DNA of 64,000 nucleotides from Hymenobacter sp. CRA2 (GCF_002007105.1 NZ_MVBC01000001.1:558001-622000); one strand, 5' to 3'; shown: positions 1 to 9,446, numbered from the stretch's first letter. Numbers and translations: made by a program. The notes: generated by a model from the sequence alone, not told the origin.

Positions 1-23
1 CCGCAGCTCCCTCCTCGCCTACC

Positions 24-935
24 GTGGCCGGCCCGCCCCCGCACCAGCCCACGCCGCTTTCGGCCTGGGTACTGCTCATCGTGCTGGCCTCCATCTGGGG
101 CACGTCGTTTATCCTGATGAAGAAGGGTTTGGTGGTGTTTTCGGCGCTGGAGCTAGGCGCTACTCGCGTCACGGTGGCCTCGCTGCTGCTGCTGCCCTTT
201 GCGCTGCGCCATGTGCGCCGGGTGGAGCGCAGCCGCTTCAAGTGGCTGCTGCTGAGCGGTGTGGTGGGCACGCTGATTCCGGCTTTCCTCTTCGCCTACG
301 CCGAAACCAAACTGGCCTCGGGCCTGGCCGGCGTGCTCAACGCGCTGACGGTGGTGTTCACGCTGCTGGTGGGTGCGATGTTTTTTGGGCAGCGCATCAC
401 CTGGCTGCGGGCCCTGGGCATTGGCGCCGGCCTGCTGGGCACCATTGTCCTGATGGGCCTGGGCGGCAGCGGCGGCGAGGCTACCCCCTCCGGTGAAGGC
501 AACGCTTGGTACGGGCTCTACATCGTGCTGGCCACGCTGGGCTACGGCCTGAGCGTCAACATCATTAAGCATCACTTCCACGGCATTCCGTCGGTGGCCG
601 TGACGGGGCTGCTGCTCATGCTCATCGGCGGGCCGGCTGCGGCCTACCTGCTGCTCGGCACCGATTTTATCTACAAGCTGCAGCACGTGCCCGGTGCTTG
701 GACGGCCTTCGGCTACATTGCCCTGCTGGCCACCATGAGCACGGCAGTGGCTATGGTCTTGTTCAACAAGCTCATCCAGCAGTCGACGGCGCTGTTTGCC
801 GCTTCCAATACCTACCTGGTGCCCATTATGGCGTTGGCCTGGGGCCTGCTCGATGGCGAAATAATCAACGCGTGGCACCTGCTGGGCATGAGCATCATCC
901 TGCTGAGCGTGTTCATCATCAACCGGGCTAAATAA
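24..935 (+). CDS. DMT/EamA family transporter (start uncertain)
   Basis: Ten-helix inner-membrane permease of the drug/metabolite transporter superfamily. Two EamA repeats are visible, roughly residues 15-145 and 160-300, with helix-start signatures such as ASIWGTSFILMKKG near the N-terminus and ASNTYLVPIMALAWG in the second half, where family members carry a conserved pattern of the same kind. The substrate cannot be told from sequence; relatives export amino acids, metabolites or drugs. The GTG at 24 gives a normal length of 303 residues, but the frame stays open to the left edge of the window, so the true start could lie further upstream. No operon partner follows; the next 190 bases hold repeats. 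Confidence 0.85.
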   Translation: MAGPPPHQPTPLSAWVLLIVLASIWGTSFILMKKGLVVFSALELGATRVTVASLLLLPFALRHVRRVERSRFKWLLLSGVVGTLIPAFLFAYAETKLASGLAGVLNALTVVFTLLVGAMFFGQRITWLRALGIGAGLLGTIVLMGLGGSGGEATPSGEGNAWYGLYIVLATLGYGLSVNIIKHHFHGIPSVAVTGLLLMLIGGPAAAYLLLGTDFIYKLQHVPGAWTAFGYIALLATMSTAVAMVLFNKLIQQSTALFAASNTYLVPIMALAWGLLDGEIINAWHLLGMSIILLSVFIINRAK

Positions 936-937
936 AT

Positions 938-976
938 CACGGATTTAGACGGATTTTTCGGATTCCACGGATTTTA
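938..976. repeat. Short degenerate GGATTT tandem repeat
   Basis: Four copies of GGATT(T) separated by 3 to 4 bases (acGGATTT, acGGATTT, tcGGATT, acGGATTT) follow the transporter stop directly. I remember similar degenerate repeats in intergenic DNA of other bacteria; no function is visible. Confidence 0.6.
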
Positions 977-1061
977 GCTTCGCTGACCTTCGGTTGTGGA
1001 CGATTAAGCCACTGGCGTGCGGCGCCGGCCAGGCAAACTACTTGACCCAAAAGCTATTCGG

Positions 1062-1098
1062 CTCCCCCTCTCCCCGGAGAGGGGGCCGGGGGGTGAGG
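1062..1098. repeat. Palindromic CCCCTCTCC/GGAGAGGGG element
   Basis: A strong palindrome with CCCCTCTCC and GGAGAGGGG arms meeting at the centre, followed by a G-rich tail ending in GGGGTGAGG. It lies 32 bases beyond the 3' end of the transposase-like gene at 1130-1729. Repeats of this look are common intergenic elements in several phyla (from memory). The position beside a RAYT-like gene suggests a REP-type element. Confidence 0.55.
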
Positions 1099-1129
1099 CG
1101 CCGACGTCAGCGTGGCCCTGCCTGTGTGG

Positions 1130-1729
1130 CTAGCGCATCGAGGCGCTGTGCTGGTAGGGCCATTCGTGGTAGCGCTGAGGCAGGCGTAGGCGGGCGGCGT
1201 GGCCGAGCAGGTAGGCTTGCACGCGGGTTAGCTCTTCGGCGTCGAGAATAGGTAGCTCGTGGGGGCTGGAGTGCCAGAAGTCAGCCTCGCGGGGCAGTTG
1301 GCCGCGCAAGATGCGGCGGGCCTGCTGGGCGGTGCGCTGGTGCAGCAGCTCCAGGGCTTTGTAGAGCGACAGGGCATGGCCGGCGGGCTGGTGCAGCACG
1401 GCATGCACGTGATTGAAGGTCAGCACGAAGCAGGGCACGTGTAGACCCTGTTCCTCCAGCATCAGCAGCTCGCCGGCCACGGCTTCGGCTATTTTCTCCT
1501 TTTCCAGGTAGGCACCGCCCACTTTGGCCGTGTCGAGCAAGGCATCGAACTCGGCGAAGAAGCGTTTGTCGGCGCGGCGGTGAGCGGCTTGGGCTTCTTC
1601 GGCGGTGGCAGCCGTGCGGGCGGCTTCCTGGGCGGCTACGCGCTGCTGTTGCAGCTCACGGCCGGCCCGGGCGGGGATGGAGCCGGCCAGCCGCAGGGTG
1701 AGCAAGATGGTTTCGCCGGGTGGGAGCAT
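1130..1729 (-). CDS. RAYT / Y1-transposase (IS200-like) family protein
   Basis: Related to REP-associated tyrosine transposases (COG1943, Y1_Tnp fold), which act on palindromic single-stranded DNA. Seen in the 199-residue protein: an early TLRLAGSIPAR block, the metal-binding HVH at residues 107-109 inside FNHVHAVLH, and the C-terminal pattern DFWHSS...ELPILDAEELTRVQAYL ending in EWPYQHS, which matches the family's fW...D..iRd.eel..i..YI and pWSS blocks. The helix that carries the nucleophilic tyrosine in classical members reads LLHQRTAQQARR, with Thr at that place, so the chemistry may be altered or lost. It sits 54 bases downstream of the large helicase gene on the same strand. The ATG at 1729 is a choice; the frame is open a little further upstream. 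Confidence 0.7.
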   Translation of the reverse strand: MLPPGETILLTLRLAGSIPARAGRELQQQRVAAQEAARTAATAEEAQAAHRRADKRFFAEFDALLDTAKVGGAYLEKEKIAEAVAGELLMLEEQGLHVPCFVLTFNHVHAVLHQPAGHALSLYKALELLHQRTAQQARRILRGQLPREADFWHSSPHELPILDAEELTRVQAYLLGHAARLRLPQRYHEWPYQHSASMR

Positions 1730-1783
1730 CGTTTTGGTGAGGGTTCCCGCAGAGGTTCGCCGAGGGCTCGGAGCTGTTCTGAA

Positions 1784-4700
1784 TTAGCTCGGCTTGAGTA
1801 TTCCGTTCAGCTCTACCAGCTCGCCCCGCGCTAACAATCCGGCCAGCACGGGCTCCAGGTGCTGGCGCATGTCGTCGCTGAGGCGGGCAAAGCCCAGCAG
1901 GCGTACGGCGGGCAGAAACACGGCCTCCCGCGGCAGCGCGAAGCTCTGTTCGACCACGGTGCGCAGGGCCAGGGCCAGCTCCTCGGGCGCTACGAAGGGC
2001 AGCTTGCGGGAAATGGCGGGCAGCTGGCTTCGGTCGCGCAACGAGGGCTGCTGCATGGCCGGCGCCCACAGAAAGTCGCCCTGCTGGCGCAGGTAATGCA
2101 GGTTCTGGGCTAGCAGGGCCGCATCCCGGCCCACCTTTCGAATCCGGACGCCCACCTGCGTGGCCCCACTGGCGTGGGCCAACCGCCGGGTAGCCTCCTC
2201 GATGTGCACTGGGCTTTCCACGCCCACCACCACGCTCAGCCACTTCGCCAATTGGCCCAGGCCGTACTGGTGCAGCTCCTGCTGCCGGATGGCATTGGGC
2301 AACAGGGCCACCTGATAGGCCTCCACGGCGGGGTTGGCAGTGGGCGCGGCCGGCTCCTCGCGCTCCAACGTGGCGGGTTCGGTCAGCAGCTCTTCTTCCT
2401 GCTGATCGGGTTCATCCAGTGCGGCCAGGCGGCGGGCTTCCTCGATGGCCTGCACGGCCCGCTCGGTTTCGCGCGCCGGGTCGCGGAACCAGTCGGTGCT
2501 CCAGATGCGGTGCAGGCGCCAGCCCACGGCCTCCAGCACCTGCTGGCGCAGCCGGTCCCGGTCGCGGGCCGAGCGGGCCGAGTGATACATGGCCCCGTCG
2601 CACTCGATGCCGAGCACGTAACGGCCCGGCTGGTCGGGGTCGACCACGGCCAGATCAATGTAGAAGCCCTGGCTGCCAATCTGCGGGCGCAACTGGTAGC
2701 CGCGAGCGGCAAGGGCGCGGTACACCGCTTCCTCGAAGGGCGACTCCATCTCGCGGCCGGTTTCCTCGTTCTGGTTCAGGCGGCCGTGCTGGGCGAAGTT
2801 CAGGAAGGTCTTGAGCGCGGCCACGCCCCGGGCGCGGGTGCGGTTCAGGTCCAGGTCGTCGGCTGTGAGGTTGGTAAAGACCTCGCAGCGCTGCTTGGCG
2901 CGGGTGATGAGCACGTTCAGGCGCCGCTCGCCGCCCTCCCCGTTCAGCGGCCCGAAGCTCATCGAGAGGTAGCCGTCCTTGGTGCGCCCGTAACCGATGC
3001 TGATCAGCATCACGTCGCGCTCATCGCCCTGCACATTTTCCAGGTTCTTGATGAAGAACGGCTCGTGGCGGTGCGCGGCGAAGAAAGCTTCGGTTTCCGG
3101 GTGCTGGCGGCGCAGCACTTCCAGCGCATCCTGAATGGCCTGGCGCTGCACGGTGCTGAAGGCCACCACGCCCAGCGTGAGCCGGGGCGTGGTGCGGGCG
3201 TGGTGCAGCACGGCTTCGGCCACGGCCTGGGCCTCCCGTGGGTTGGTGCGCGTGGTGCCCCGCTCGTAGTAGGTTTCGGGCAGGTGGTGGTACACTAGGC
3301 CCAGCTGCCCCTGGCCGCCGGGGCTGGGGAAAATCACCAACTTGTCGTCGTAGAACAGGTGGTTGGAGGCGGCAATCAGCGACTGGTGCAGGGAGCGGTA
3401 GTGCCAGCGCAGCATGCGCTCGGGCATCTGCCGGGCCTTGCACAGCTCCAGGATGCTCTGGATGTCGGCCGTCACGTTTTCCTCGTCGGCGGCCTCACCG
3501 GTGCCCGTCAGCGAATCGAAGAAGGAGGTGGGCGGCAGCTGCTTGGAGTCACCGACTACTACCAGCTTCTTGCCCCGGGCCACGGCACCGAGCGCGTCCA
3601 CGGGCTTCACCTGCGAGGCTTCGTCGAACACCACCAGGTCGAACTCCACCGCGCCGGGCGGCAGGAAGCTGGCCACCGACAGCGGCGACATCATGAACAC
3701 CGGCTTGATGGCCTGCACCACCCGCCCGGCCTTCTGCATCAGCTGGCGGATGGGCAGGTGGCGGGTTTTCTTGGCAAACTCGTTTTTGAGGATGCCCATC
3801 TGCCCGCCGGCCGTGGGCAGCTGCGGGTTGGGCAGGCCGTCGTGGTGCCGCGTCATGGCGCGGGCGCGGTTGTGCAGCAGGCTGGCCCGGTCGGCTTGGC
3901 GGAAGCGGGCGGCGGTTTCCTCGTGGCTGGCCCGCTCGAACTGCCGCAGGGCCGGGTGCTGCTCGTAGGCCTGTTTCTGCAGGAACTCCAGCCAGGTCTG
4001 GCGCACGGCGGCCCGCAGGTGCTGCGCCGCTTCGGGCCAGGCTTCGGCCAGCACCAGCAGCTCGGGCCGGTGCTCGGCCTGGGCCGCGGCGGCTACGTTG
4101 TTCCATTCCGTGGCCAGGTGCAGCTCGGGCAGGTGGGTTTGCCAGGCGGCCAGCACGGCGCTCTGCTCTGCGAAGGGCTGAAACTGCAGCCGCCCGTCGG
4201 GGCCGAAGCGGCGCGCCTCGTTCAGGCGCAGCGCCTCCACCACCGCCTGCACGGCCGCGCGGTGCTGCGCCAGGGCCGCTTCCAGGCCCGCCAGCAACTG
4301 GTTCAGCTCGTCGGGCGTTGTGGTAGTACTGGGCTGTTCGGCCGTAGCGCCATTATGGCCTTGGGTGCCGCTCTGGCTTTCCAGGTAGCCGAGCAGGGCG
4401 GCGGGCAGTTCGCCCCGCTGAATGCGCTGGTGGGTCAGCGCGAGGTAGTCGGCGGTGCGGCGCAGGGCGGGCCAGTCGGAGCGCAGGTCCTGCCAGCCGG
4501 GGCCGAATAACCGCTGGCCGAGGCTGCGGGCGTCGGCCACGGTCTGGGCGTGGCGGCCGGCGTCGTGTACCGCGTCGATGGCGGCGACCAGGGCGGCGGA
4601 CTCGGCGGGCATGGCCGTGCGCCACAGGCTTTGCAGGCGTTTGCGCGCCCGGCGGAAGTCGCCGCTCAGGAATTTCCACCATTTGTCGCCGTACGCCAGC

Positions 4701-6703
4701 ACGGCCGCGCGCTCCGTCAGCAACTGCTGTTGCCAGGCTTCGGGTAGCAGCAGGGCGTCGTATTGCTGATGCAGAGCGTTGTGCGCGGCCCCGGCCTCCA
4801 TGATTTCGTGCAACGCGCTGGCCTGCTGCGCCCAGGCAGCATCGGCTACGGCCACGCCGGCCAGAGCCGGGGCCAGCTGCGCGTGCCGGGCGGCTGGTAG
4901 CAGGGCCTCGGCGGCGGCGCGGGTGGTGGGCACGGGCAGCTGTAGCCGCCGGGCCAGGGCTTCGGCCTGCTGCTGCAGCCCGGTTACGGCCGCGGCGGCC
5001 TGCTGCAGGTGCCGGGTCAGCTGGTCCTGGTCGGCGGGCAGCAGCACGATCAGCTCACTACCCCAAAAGCGCAGCTGTCGGGGCACGCCGGTTTTGAGCA
5101 GCGTGGCCTGCAGGCGGGCCGCCAGGTCTTCGGCGTGGGCGGCATCGGCATCGGTCCACTCCGGCAGTCCGCCGAACGGAATGCGCGGCAGCTCGGCGGC
5201 GCCCTGCTCGGCGCGCAGGCGCAACAGCTCGCCCGCTACCTGCTGGGCGGTGCGGCGGCTGCGGCCGATGGGCGCATTCACGGCCAGGGCATAGTCGTTG
5301 AGGGCGAGGCGGTAGCGCGGCAGCTGGGCGGCCTGGTCCTGCGCGGCCGTGGTGGCCGCGGGTCGGCCCAGCGCCAGCGTCGCCTTCAGCTCGTCGTGCA
5401 GGCTTTTCTTATTGGCTTTGTGGCTGTGCAGCTCCAGGCAGGCCGCGCCCAGGTCCAGCGCGTCGAGGCGGCGCTTGACTACTTCCAGCGCGGCCATTTT
5501 CTCGGCCACGAACAGCACTTTCTTGCCCGCCCCGATGGCCTCGGCCAGCAGGTTAGCAATGGTCTGCGACTTGCCGGTGCCGGGCGGCCCCTGAATGACG
5601 AGGTTGCGGCCTTCCTGCACGGCCAGCAAAGCCAGCAGCTGCGAGGAGTCGGCGTCGAGCACCTGGTGCAGCTCGTGAGCCGGGCTTTCGGTATCCAGAA
5701 ACGCCTGCTCGCCCACGCTCAGCGCGGCATCGTCGAAGCCGGTTTCGTGGTCGAGCAGGGCCCGGATGGCCGGGTGCTCCAGCAGCGCCGAAGTGCCCTC
5801 GGCCGTGGCAGGCCAGGTGGCCGGGTCCAGGTCACGGTACAGCATCAGCTTGCTGAAGGAGAAGAAGCCCAGCGCAATGGCATCGGCCTCCACGCCCCAG
5901 CGGCTGTGCCCGCCCAGCGCCTCGCGCACGGCGGCAAAGTATTCGGGCAGCGGCTGGTTGTCGAGGTCGGGTAGCGGCAGCTGGATGCCGAAGTCGGCTT
6001 TCAGGCGGGCCTGGAGCGAGAGGTTGCCCTCCACCTCGGCGCCGGAGTAGGTGAGCTTGAACCGCTCGGCCACGGTGCCGCGCTCCAGCACCACCGGCAC
6101 CAGCACCAGCGGGGCCAGTCGCGGCTCGGAGCTGCTTTCGGCTTCGTACCAGCTGAGCTGGCCCAGGGCGAGGTACAGGATGTTGACGCCGGTTTCTTCC
6201 AGGCTGGTGCGGGCCGTGTAATAGGTGTTAAGCAGCCGGGTTTCGAGCCGGGCCAGCGGCTCGGCCGTTTGCAGGCGGTTGTCGGTGAGCAGGGCCTGCT
6301 GCGCGGCCCCAGAAAGCTCCGCGGGCGGGTGCTCTTCCAGGTAGTGCTCCAGCGTTGGCACTTCGACCTCGGCCGATTCGGCAGCTGACGCAGTCAGCTC
6401 TTGCTCAGCTACCTCCCCTTCCGCAGCCGCCTCACTGGCTTCCGCGCGGGCCTGCACCGGCTTTTGCCGCACGGGCTCCGGGGCGGCGGAAAAATACATG
6501 GTTTTGCCCTGACGCACCAGGATGTCGAGTACCTGCGCCGATTCTTCCTGCACCACCGTTACGCCCTGCGCTTTTGACGGCCGGAGGTTGAGCAGCGGGT
6601 TGCGCAAACCCAGGTCGAGCAGCTCCTGGCGGGAGGCGTCGAGGCGGGCCGTAAGGGACACGGGGGTTACGAGCGAATCGGTAGCGGATTCCATAAGAGG
6701 CAC
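1784..6703 (-). CDS. DUF4011 / SF1 helicase / Vsr-like nuclease / DUF3320 protein
   Basis: Very large (1639 residues) nucleic-acid enzyme. Order seen: N-terminal DUF4011-like region (about 15-350, starting with ARLDASRQELLDLGLRNPLL), superfamily-1 helicase with Walker A GPPGTGKSQT at 372-381, a long inserted alpha-rich region, Walker B VVFDEASQ with D1027, motif III VVGDSKQLPPTSFF, ENVQGDERDVML and motif VI RRLNVLITRAKQR near 1260. After that comes a restriction-endonuclease-fold domain (about 1315-1410; SPFEEAVYRAL, YIDLAVVD, GIECDGAMYH, IWSTDWF), similar to Vsr/MTES_1575 nucleases, and a DUF3320-like tail. Proteins with this architecture are suspected of acting in DNA processing or phage defence; that role is inference here. 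Motifs look intact. No methylase or other defence partner is visible; the downstream neighbour is RAYT-like. Confidence 0.85.
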   Translation of the reverse strand: MPLMESATDSLVTPVSLTARLDASRQELLDLGLRNPLLNLRPSKAQGVTVVQEESAQVLDILVRQGKTMYFSAAPEPVRQKPVQARAEASEAAAEGEVAEQELTASAAESAEVEVPTLEHYLEEHPPAELSGAAQQALLTDNRLQTAEPLARLETRLLNTYYTARTSLEETGVNILYLALGQLSWYEAESSSEPRLAPLVLVPVVLERGTVAERFKLTYSGAEVEGNLSLQARLKADFGIQLPLPDLDNQPLPEYFAAVREALGGHSRWGVEADAIALGFFSFSKLMLYRDLDPATWPATAEGTSALLEHPAIRALLDHETGFDDAALSVGEQAFLDTESPAHELHQVLDADSSQLLALLAVQEGRNLVIQGPPGTGKSQTIANLLAEAIGAGKKVLFVAEKMAALEVVKRRLDALDLGAACLELHSHKANKKSLHDELKATLALGRPAATTAAQDQAAQLPRYRLALNDYALAVNAPIGRSRRTAQQVAGELLRLRAEQGAAELPRIPFGGLPEWTDADAAHAEDLAARLQATLLKTGVPRQLRFWGSELIVLLPADQDQLTRHLQQAAAAVTGLQQQAEALARRLQLPVPTTRAAAEALLPAARHAQLAPALAGVAVADAAWAQQASALHEIMEAGAAHNALHQQYDALLLPEAWQQQLLTERAAVLAYGDKWWKFLSGDFRRARKRLQSLWRTAMPAESAALVAAIDAVHDAGRHAQTVADARSLGQRLFGPGWQDLRSDWPALRRTADYLALTHQRIQRGELPAALLGYLESQSGTQGHNGATAEQPSTTTTPDELNQLLAGLEAALAQHRAAVQAVVEALRLNEARRFGPDGRLQFQPFAEQSAVLAAWQTHLPELHLATEWNNVAAAAQAEHRPELLVLAEAWPEAAQHLRAAVRQTWLEFLQKQAYEQHPALRQFERASHEETAARFRQADRASLLHNRARAMTRHHDGLPNPQLPTAGGQMGILKNEFAKKTRHLPIRQLMQKAGRVVQAIKPVFMMSPLSVASFLPPGAVEFDLVVFDEASQVKPVDALGAVARGKKLVVVGDSKQLPPTSFFDSLTGTGEAADEENVTADIQSILELCKARQMPERMLRWHYRSLHQSLIAASNHLFYDDKLVIFPSPGGQGQLGLVYHHLPETYYERGTTRTNPREAQAVAEAVLHHARTTPRLTLGVVAFSTVQRQAIQDALEVLRRQHPETEAFFAAHRHEPFFIKNLENVQGDERDVMLISIGYGRTKDGYLSMSFGPLNGEGGERRLNVLITRAKQRCEVFTNLTADDLDLNRTRARGVAALKTFLNFAQHGRLNQNEETGREMESPFEEAVYRALAARGYQLRPQIGSQGFYIDLAVVDPDQPGRYVLGIECDGAMYHSARSARDRDRLRQQVLEAVGWRLHRIWSTDWFRDPARETERAVQAIEEARRLAALDEPDQQEEELLTEPATLEREEPAAPTANPAVEAYQVALLPNAIRQQELHQYGLGQLAKWLSVVVGVESPVHIEEATRRLAHASGATQVGVRIRKVGRDAALLAQNLHYLRQQGDFLWAPAMQQPSLRDRSQLPAISRKLPFVAPEELALALRTVVEQSFALPREAVFLPAVRLLGFARLSDDMRQHLEPVLAGLLARGELVELNGILKPS

Positions 6704-6761
6704 AAATAACTAGGCATGGCACGAACCATCGTCAAGTATAGCAGTCGGTAACCGGGCGTGC

Positions 6762-6806
6762 AAAAAAAGCCCGGCCCCAACGGCTGATTTGCCGTTGGGG
6801 CCGGGC
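6762..6806 (-). terminator. Rho-independent terminator of the amino-acid permease gene
   Basis: A 16-base perfect stem (6769-6784 with 6791-6806, loop of 6) that on the minus strand is followed by seven Ts. It lies 22 bases after the permease stop and separates that gene from the helicase gene. Confidence 0.9.
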
Positions 6807-6827
6807 CGGCTGAAGCGGCACTGCGGC

Positions 6828-8600
6828 CTACCGCGCCGTGGCCACCTTGTTCAGCTTCGAGTGCTTGAAGCCGTAGTTGAAGTAGATGGCCAGACCGATA
6901 ATCAGCCAGGCGCCGAACAGCAGCCAGTTGCTGATGCCCAGCTGCGTCATCAGGTAGAGATTGGTGAGCAGGCCAAGCACTGGCAGCAGCGAGAGGTTTT
7001 TGGTGAACGACACGGCCGCCACCCACACGCAGGCAATCAGGAACACGAGCATGGGAATCTGGTGGCGGAAGCCTTCGTAGCCTTCCGAGAAGCTCACCAG
7101 CCGGAAGAACTCGTTGACATTCTCGCGGTTGTAGACGAATACCAGCCCGGCGCCGATGAGCAGCAGCACGGGTACCAGCAGGCGGCCGTTGAGGTAAGGC
7201 ACCTTGAAGCGGGCTTCACTTTTGCCGTGCGGGTCGATGACGAGGATGCCGCCGCACACCAGCGCAAAGGCGAACAAGGTGCCGATGCTGGTCAGGTCGA
7301 TAACCAGGTCCATGTTCAGCAGCATGGCCGGCACGCCCACGAAGAAGCCCGTAACGATGGTCGAAAATGAGGGGGTGTGGTGCTTGGGGTGTACTTTGGC
7401 AAACACCTTGGGCAGCAGGCCATCGCGCGACATGGTCATCCAGATGCGGGGCTGGCCGATCTGGAACACCAGCAGCACCGAGGCCATGGCCAGCACCGCC
7501 GACACGGCCACGATTTTGCCCAGCCACGTTACGCCGACTTTGTTGAACACGTAGGCCAGCGGGTCGCCCACGGCCAGCTCCTTGTAGCTCACCATACCGG
7601 TGAGTACCAGCGTGATAATCACGTAGAGCACCGTGCAGATAATCAGCGCATAAATCATGGAGCGCGGCAAATCACGCTGCGGGTTCTTGCACTCCTCGGC
7701 CGTGGTGCTGATGGCGTCGAAGCCGATGTAGGCGAAGAACACGGCCGACACGCCCTTGAGCACGCCGCCGATGCCGTTCGGGGCGAAGGGGCTCCAGTTG
7801 TCGGGCTGCACGTAGAAGGCGCCCACCAGGATGACCACCGCTACCACGACCAGCTTCAGCACCACCAGCAGGTTGGAGGCGTTTTTCGACTCCTTGATGC
7901 CCACGTACACCAACGCGGTAATAGCCAGCGTGATAAGGCCAGCCGGCAGATCCAGCACCAGGCGCAGGCCGCCGGGCAGCTCGGGCGCGGCGGCCCAAGC
8001 CTTGTAGCCTTCCAGCTGCGCGGCCGAAGCCTCGGCCAGTGGTTTGCCGGCCTGCATCAGCGCCAGCACTTCGTTGTAGTGCTTGTGGGCGCTTTGCATG
8101 CCCATGGTTAGCCAGATGGGCAGATGCACCCCGACGCCGTCAAGCAAACCAGTGAAGTAATCCGACCAGCTGATGGCCACCACAATGTTGCCCACGGCGT
8201 ACTCCATGATGAGCGCCCAGCCGATAATCCAGGCGGCCAGCTCGCCGAAGGAGGCGTAGGCATACGTATAGGCCGAGCCCGATACGGGGATGGTGGCCGC
8301 AAACTGCGCGTAGCACAGGGCCGAGAAGGCGCAGGCAATAGCGGTGAAGACGAAGAGCAGCGACACGGCCGGCCCGCCGTCGTGCGAGGCGTTGCCGATG
8401 GTGCTGAAGATGCCGGCGCCGATAACGGCGGCAATGCCCAGCGCCGTCAGGTCGCGCACGGTCAGGTGGCGGGCCAGGCCGCCCTCGCCCGGGTGCGAGC
8501 CGTGCAGGTCTTCGTCGGCTGGCGGATTGGCCAGCAGGTCGGAAAGCTGTTTGCGCCGGAACAAGCCGGCTGTGCGCGTGGGAGGAAGCGGGGAGGACAA
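6828..8600 (-). CDS. APC-superfamily amino acid permease (CAT-type)
   Basis: Inner-membrane amino acid/polyamine transporter of the APC superfamily, most like the cationic amino acid transporter group. Seen: the first-helix signature LGIAAVIGAGIFSTIG near residue 55, the block FFAYIGFDAISTTAEECKNPQRDLPRSM typical of CAT proteins (given here as its hallmark FDAISTTAEE), and about 12 to 14 hydrophobic segments in 590 residues. A soluble loop of about 45 residues sits between helices near position 170. A TATCTTTTG sequence 26 to 34 bases upstream on the minus strand resembles a Bacteroidota -7 box with one extra base. It is monocistronic, ending in a strong terminator. Substrate specificity is not decidable. 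Confidence 0.9.
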   Translation of the reverse strand: MSSPLPPTRTAGLFRRKQLSDLLANPPADEDLHGSHPGEGGLARHLTVRDLTALGIAAVIGAGIFSTIGNASHDGGPAVSLLFVFTAIACAFSALCYAQFAATIPVSGSAYTYAYASFGELAAWIIGWALIMEYAVGNIVVAISWSDYFTGLLDGVGVHLPIWLTMGMQSAHKHYNEVLALMQAGKPLAEASAAQLEGYKAWAAAPELPGGLRLVLDLPAGLITLAITALVYVGIKESKNASNLLVVLKLVVVAVVILVGAFYVQPDNWSPFAPNGIGGVLKGVSAVFFAYIGFDAISTTAEECKNPQRDLPRSMIYALIICTVLYVIITLVLTGMVSYKELAVGDPLAYVFNKVGVTWLGKIVAVSAVLAMASVLLVFQIGQPRIWMTMSRDGLLPKVFAKVHPKHHTPSFSTIVTGFFVGVPAMLLNMDLVIDLTSIGTLFAFALVCGGILVIDPHGKSEARFKVPYLNGRLLVPVLLLIGAGLVFVYNRENVNEFFRLVSFSEGYEGFRHQIPMLVFLIACVWVAAVSFTKNLSLLPVLGLLTNLYLMTQLGISNWLLFGAWLIIGLAIYFNYGFKHSKLNKVATAR

Positions 8601-8729
8601 AACGGGGGAGAATAAATTGAAGGGCCAAAAGATAGAAAATAATGCGGCGGCGTTGCGCGTTGGCCGGTGCGCCAGCAGCCTTGCGCGGCGCTTATGCTGC
8701 TTATTGCATACTCGTTAGCCGTTTGTCCT

Positions 8730-9446
8730 ATGCCCCCTCGCCTCAGCGTTCCTGCCCCCTGCTCCGCTGCCTGGGAGCAGATGACGCCCGTCGTCGTCGG
8801 CCGCTACTGCAGCAGCTGCGAAAAAGTGGTGGTCGACTTCACCCGCATGAGCAAGGCGGAAGTGGTAGCCTGGCTGGGACGCAATGGTCGCAGCTGCGGC
8901 CGGTTCCGTCCGGCTCAGTTGGCCGAGCACCCAACCCCGCGCAGCTGGGCGACCTGGCTGGCCGCTGCAGCCGTAGCCCTGAGCAGCTGCGAATCGGCGC
9001 CGCGGCCTGCGAAAGTCCGGCTCCGGCCAGCTCCAGCTATTACCGCAGCCAATTTGGTAGTGCGTGGCCAAGTCATAGACCAACGCACCAAGAAGCCCGT
9101 ACAGGGAGCTTATATCACCAGTTTAGCCAACGATACATTACAGGCCCGCACCGACAACGCCGGTCGGTTCGAGCTGCGCTTACCGCCTCGGTTGCGCGAC
9201 TCCATGCTTTACGTCGTAGCCGCCGACGATGAGTCCTTCACGTATTATATCAGTCGCCGAGTAGCGTTGGCGCCGCAGCTAACTATTGCTCTGCGCGCCA
9301 TACCAATGGTTACTGGTACTCCTAAGATTGAGTTCGAGCCCGGTGAAACACTGTCATCACACTGTCCGGCTAAGATGCCGCCAACACCCCGAGTTTATCC
9401 TATTCCTTTTGACCCCACCACCGTTTATCCGGCTGACATAAACTGA
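8730..9446 (+). CDS. Four-Cys module plus CarboxypepD_reg-like protein (first of tandem set)
   Basis: From the ATG at 8730 the protein has 238 residues; an upstream ATG at 8667 is in frame. The N-terminus carries a Cys module: PC11SAAWEQMTP, then GRYC27SSC30EKVVVDF, then C56GRFR, spacing C-x15-C-x2-C-x25-C, suggestive of a metal site. A hydrophobic stretch (about 71-86, ending in LSSC like a lipobox) follows, then a carboxypeptidase-regulatory-like beta-sandwich starting VRGQVIDQRTKKPVQGAYI with the usual TDNAGRFELRLP strand. I recall this Cys module in many Bacteroidota hypothetical proteins; no function is established that I know of. The next gene has the same layout. It could be a membrane-anchored protein with an internal Cys domain; this is inference. 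Confidence 0.75.
   Translation: MPPRLSVPAPCSAAWEQMTPVVVGRYCSSCEKVVVDFTRMSKAEVVAWLGRNGRSCGRFRPAQLAEHPTPRSWATWLAAAAVALSSCESAPRPAKVRLRPAPAITAANLVVRGQVIDQRTKKPVQGAYITSLANDTLQARTDNAGRFELRLPPRLRDSMLYVVAADDESFTYYISRRVALAPQLTIALRAIPMVTGTPKIEFEPGETLSSHCPAKMPPTPRVYPIPFDPTTVYPADIN

Noticed and set aside
3359-4510. Long plus-strand open frame (383 codons) opposite the helicase gene
   Set aside because: Shadow of the helicase frame; sequence is rich in Arg, Gly and His with no motif.
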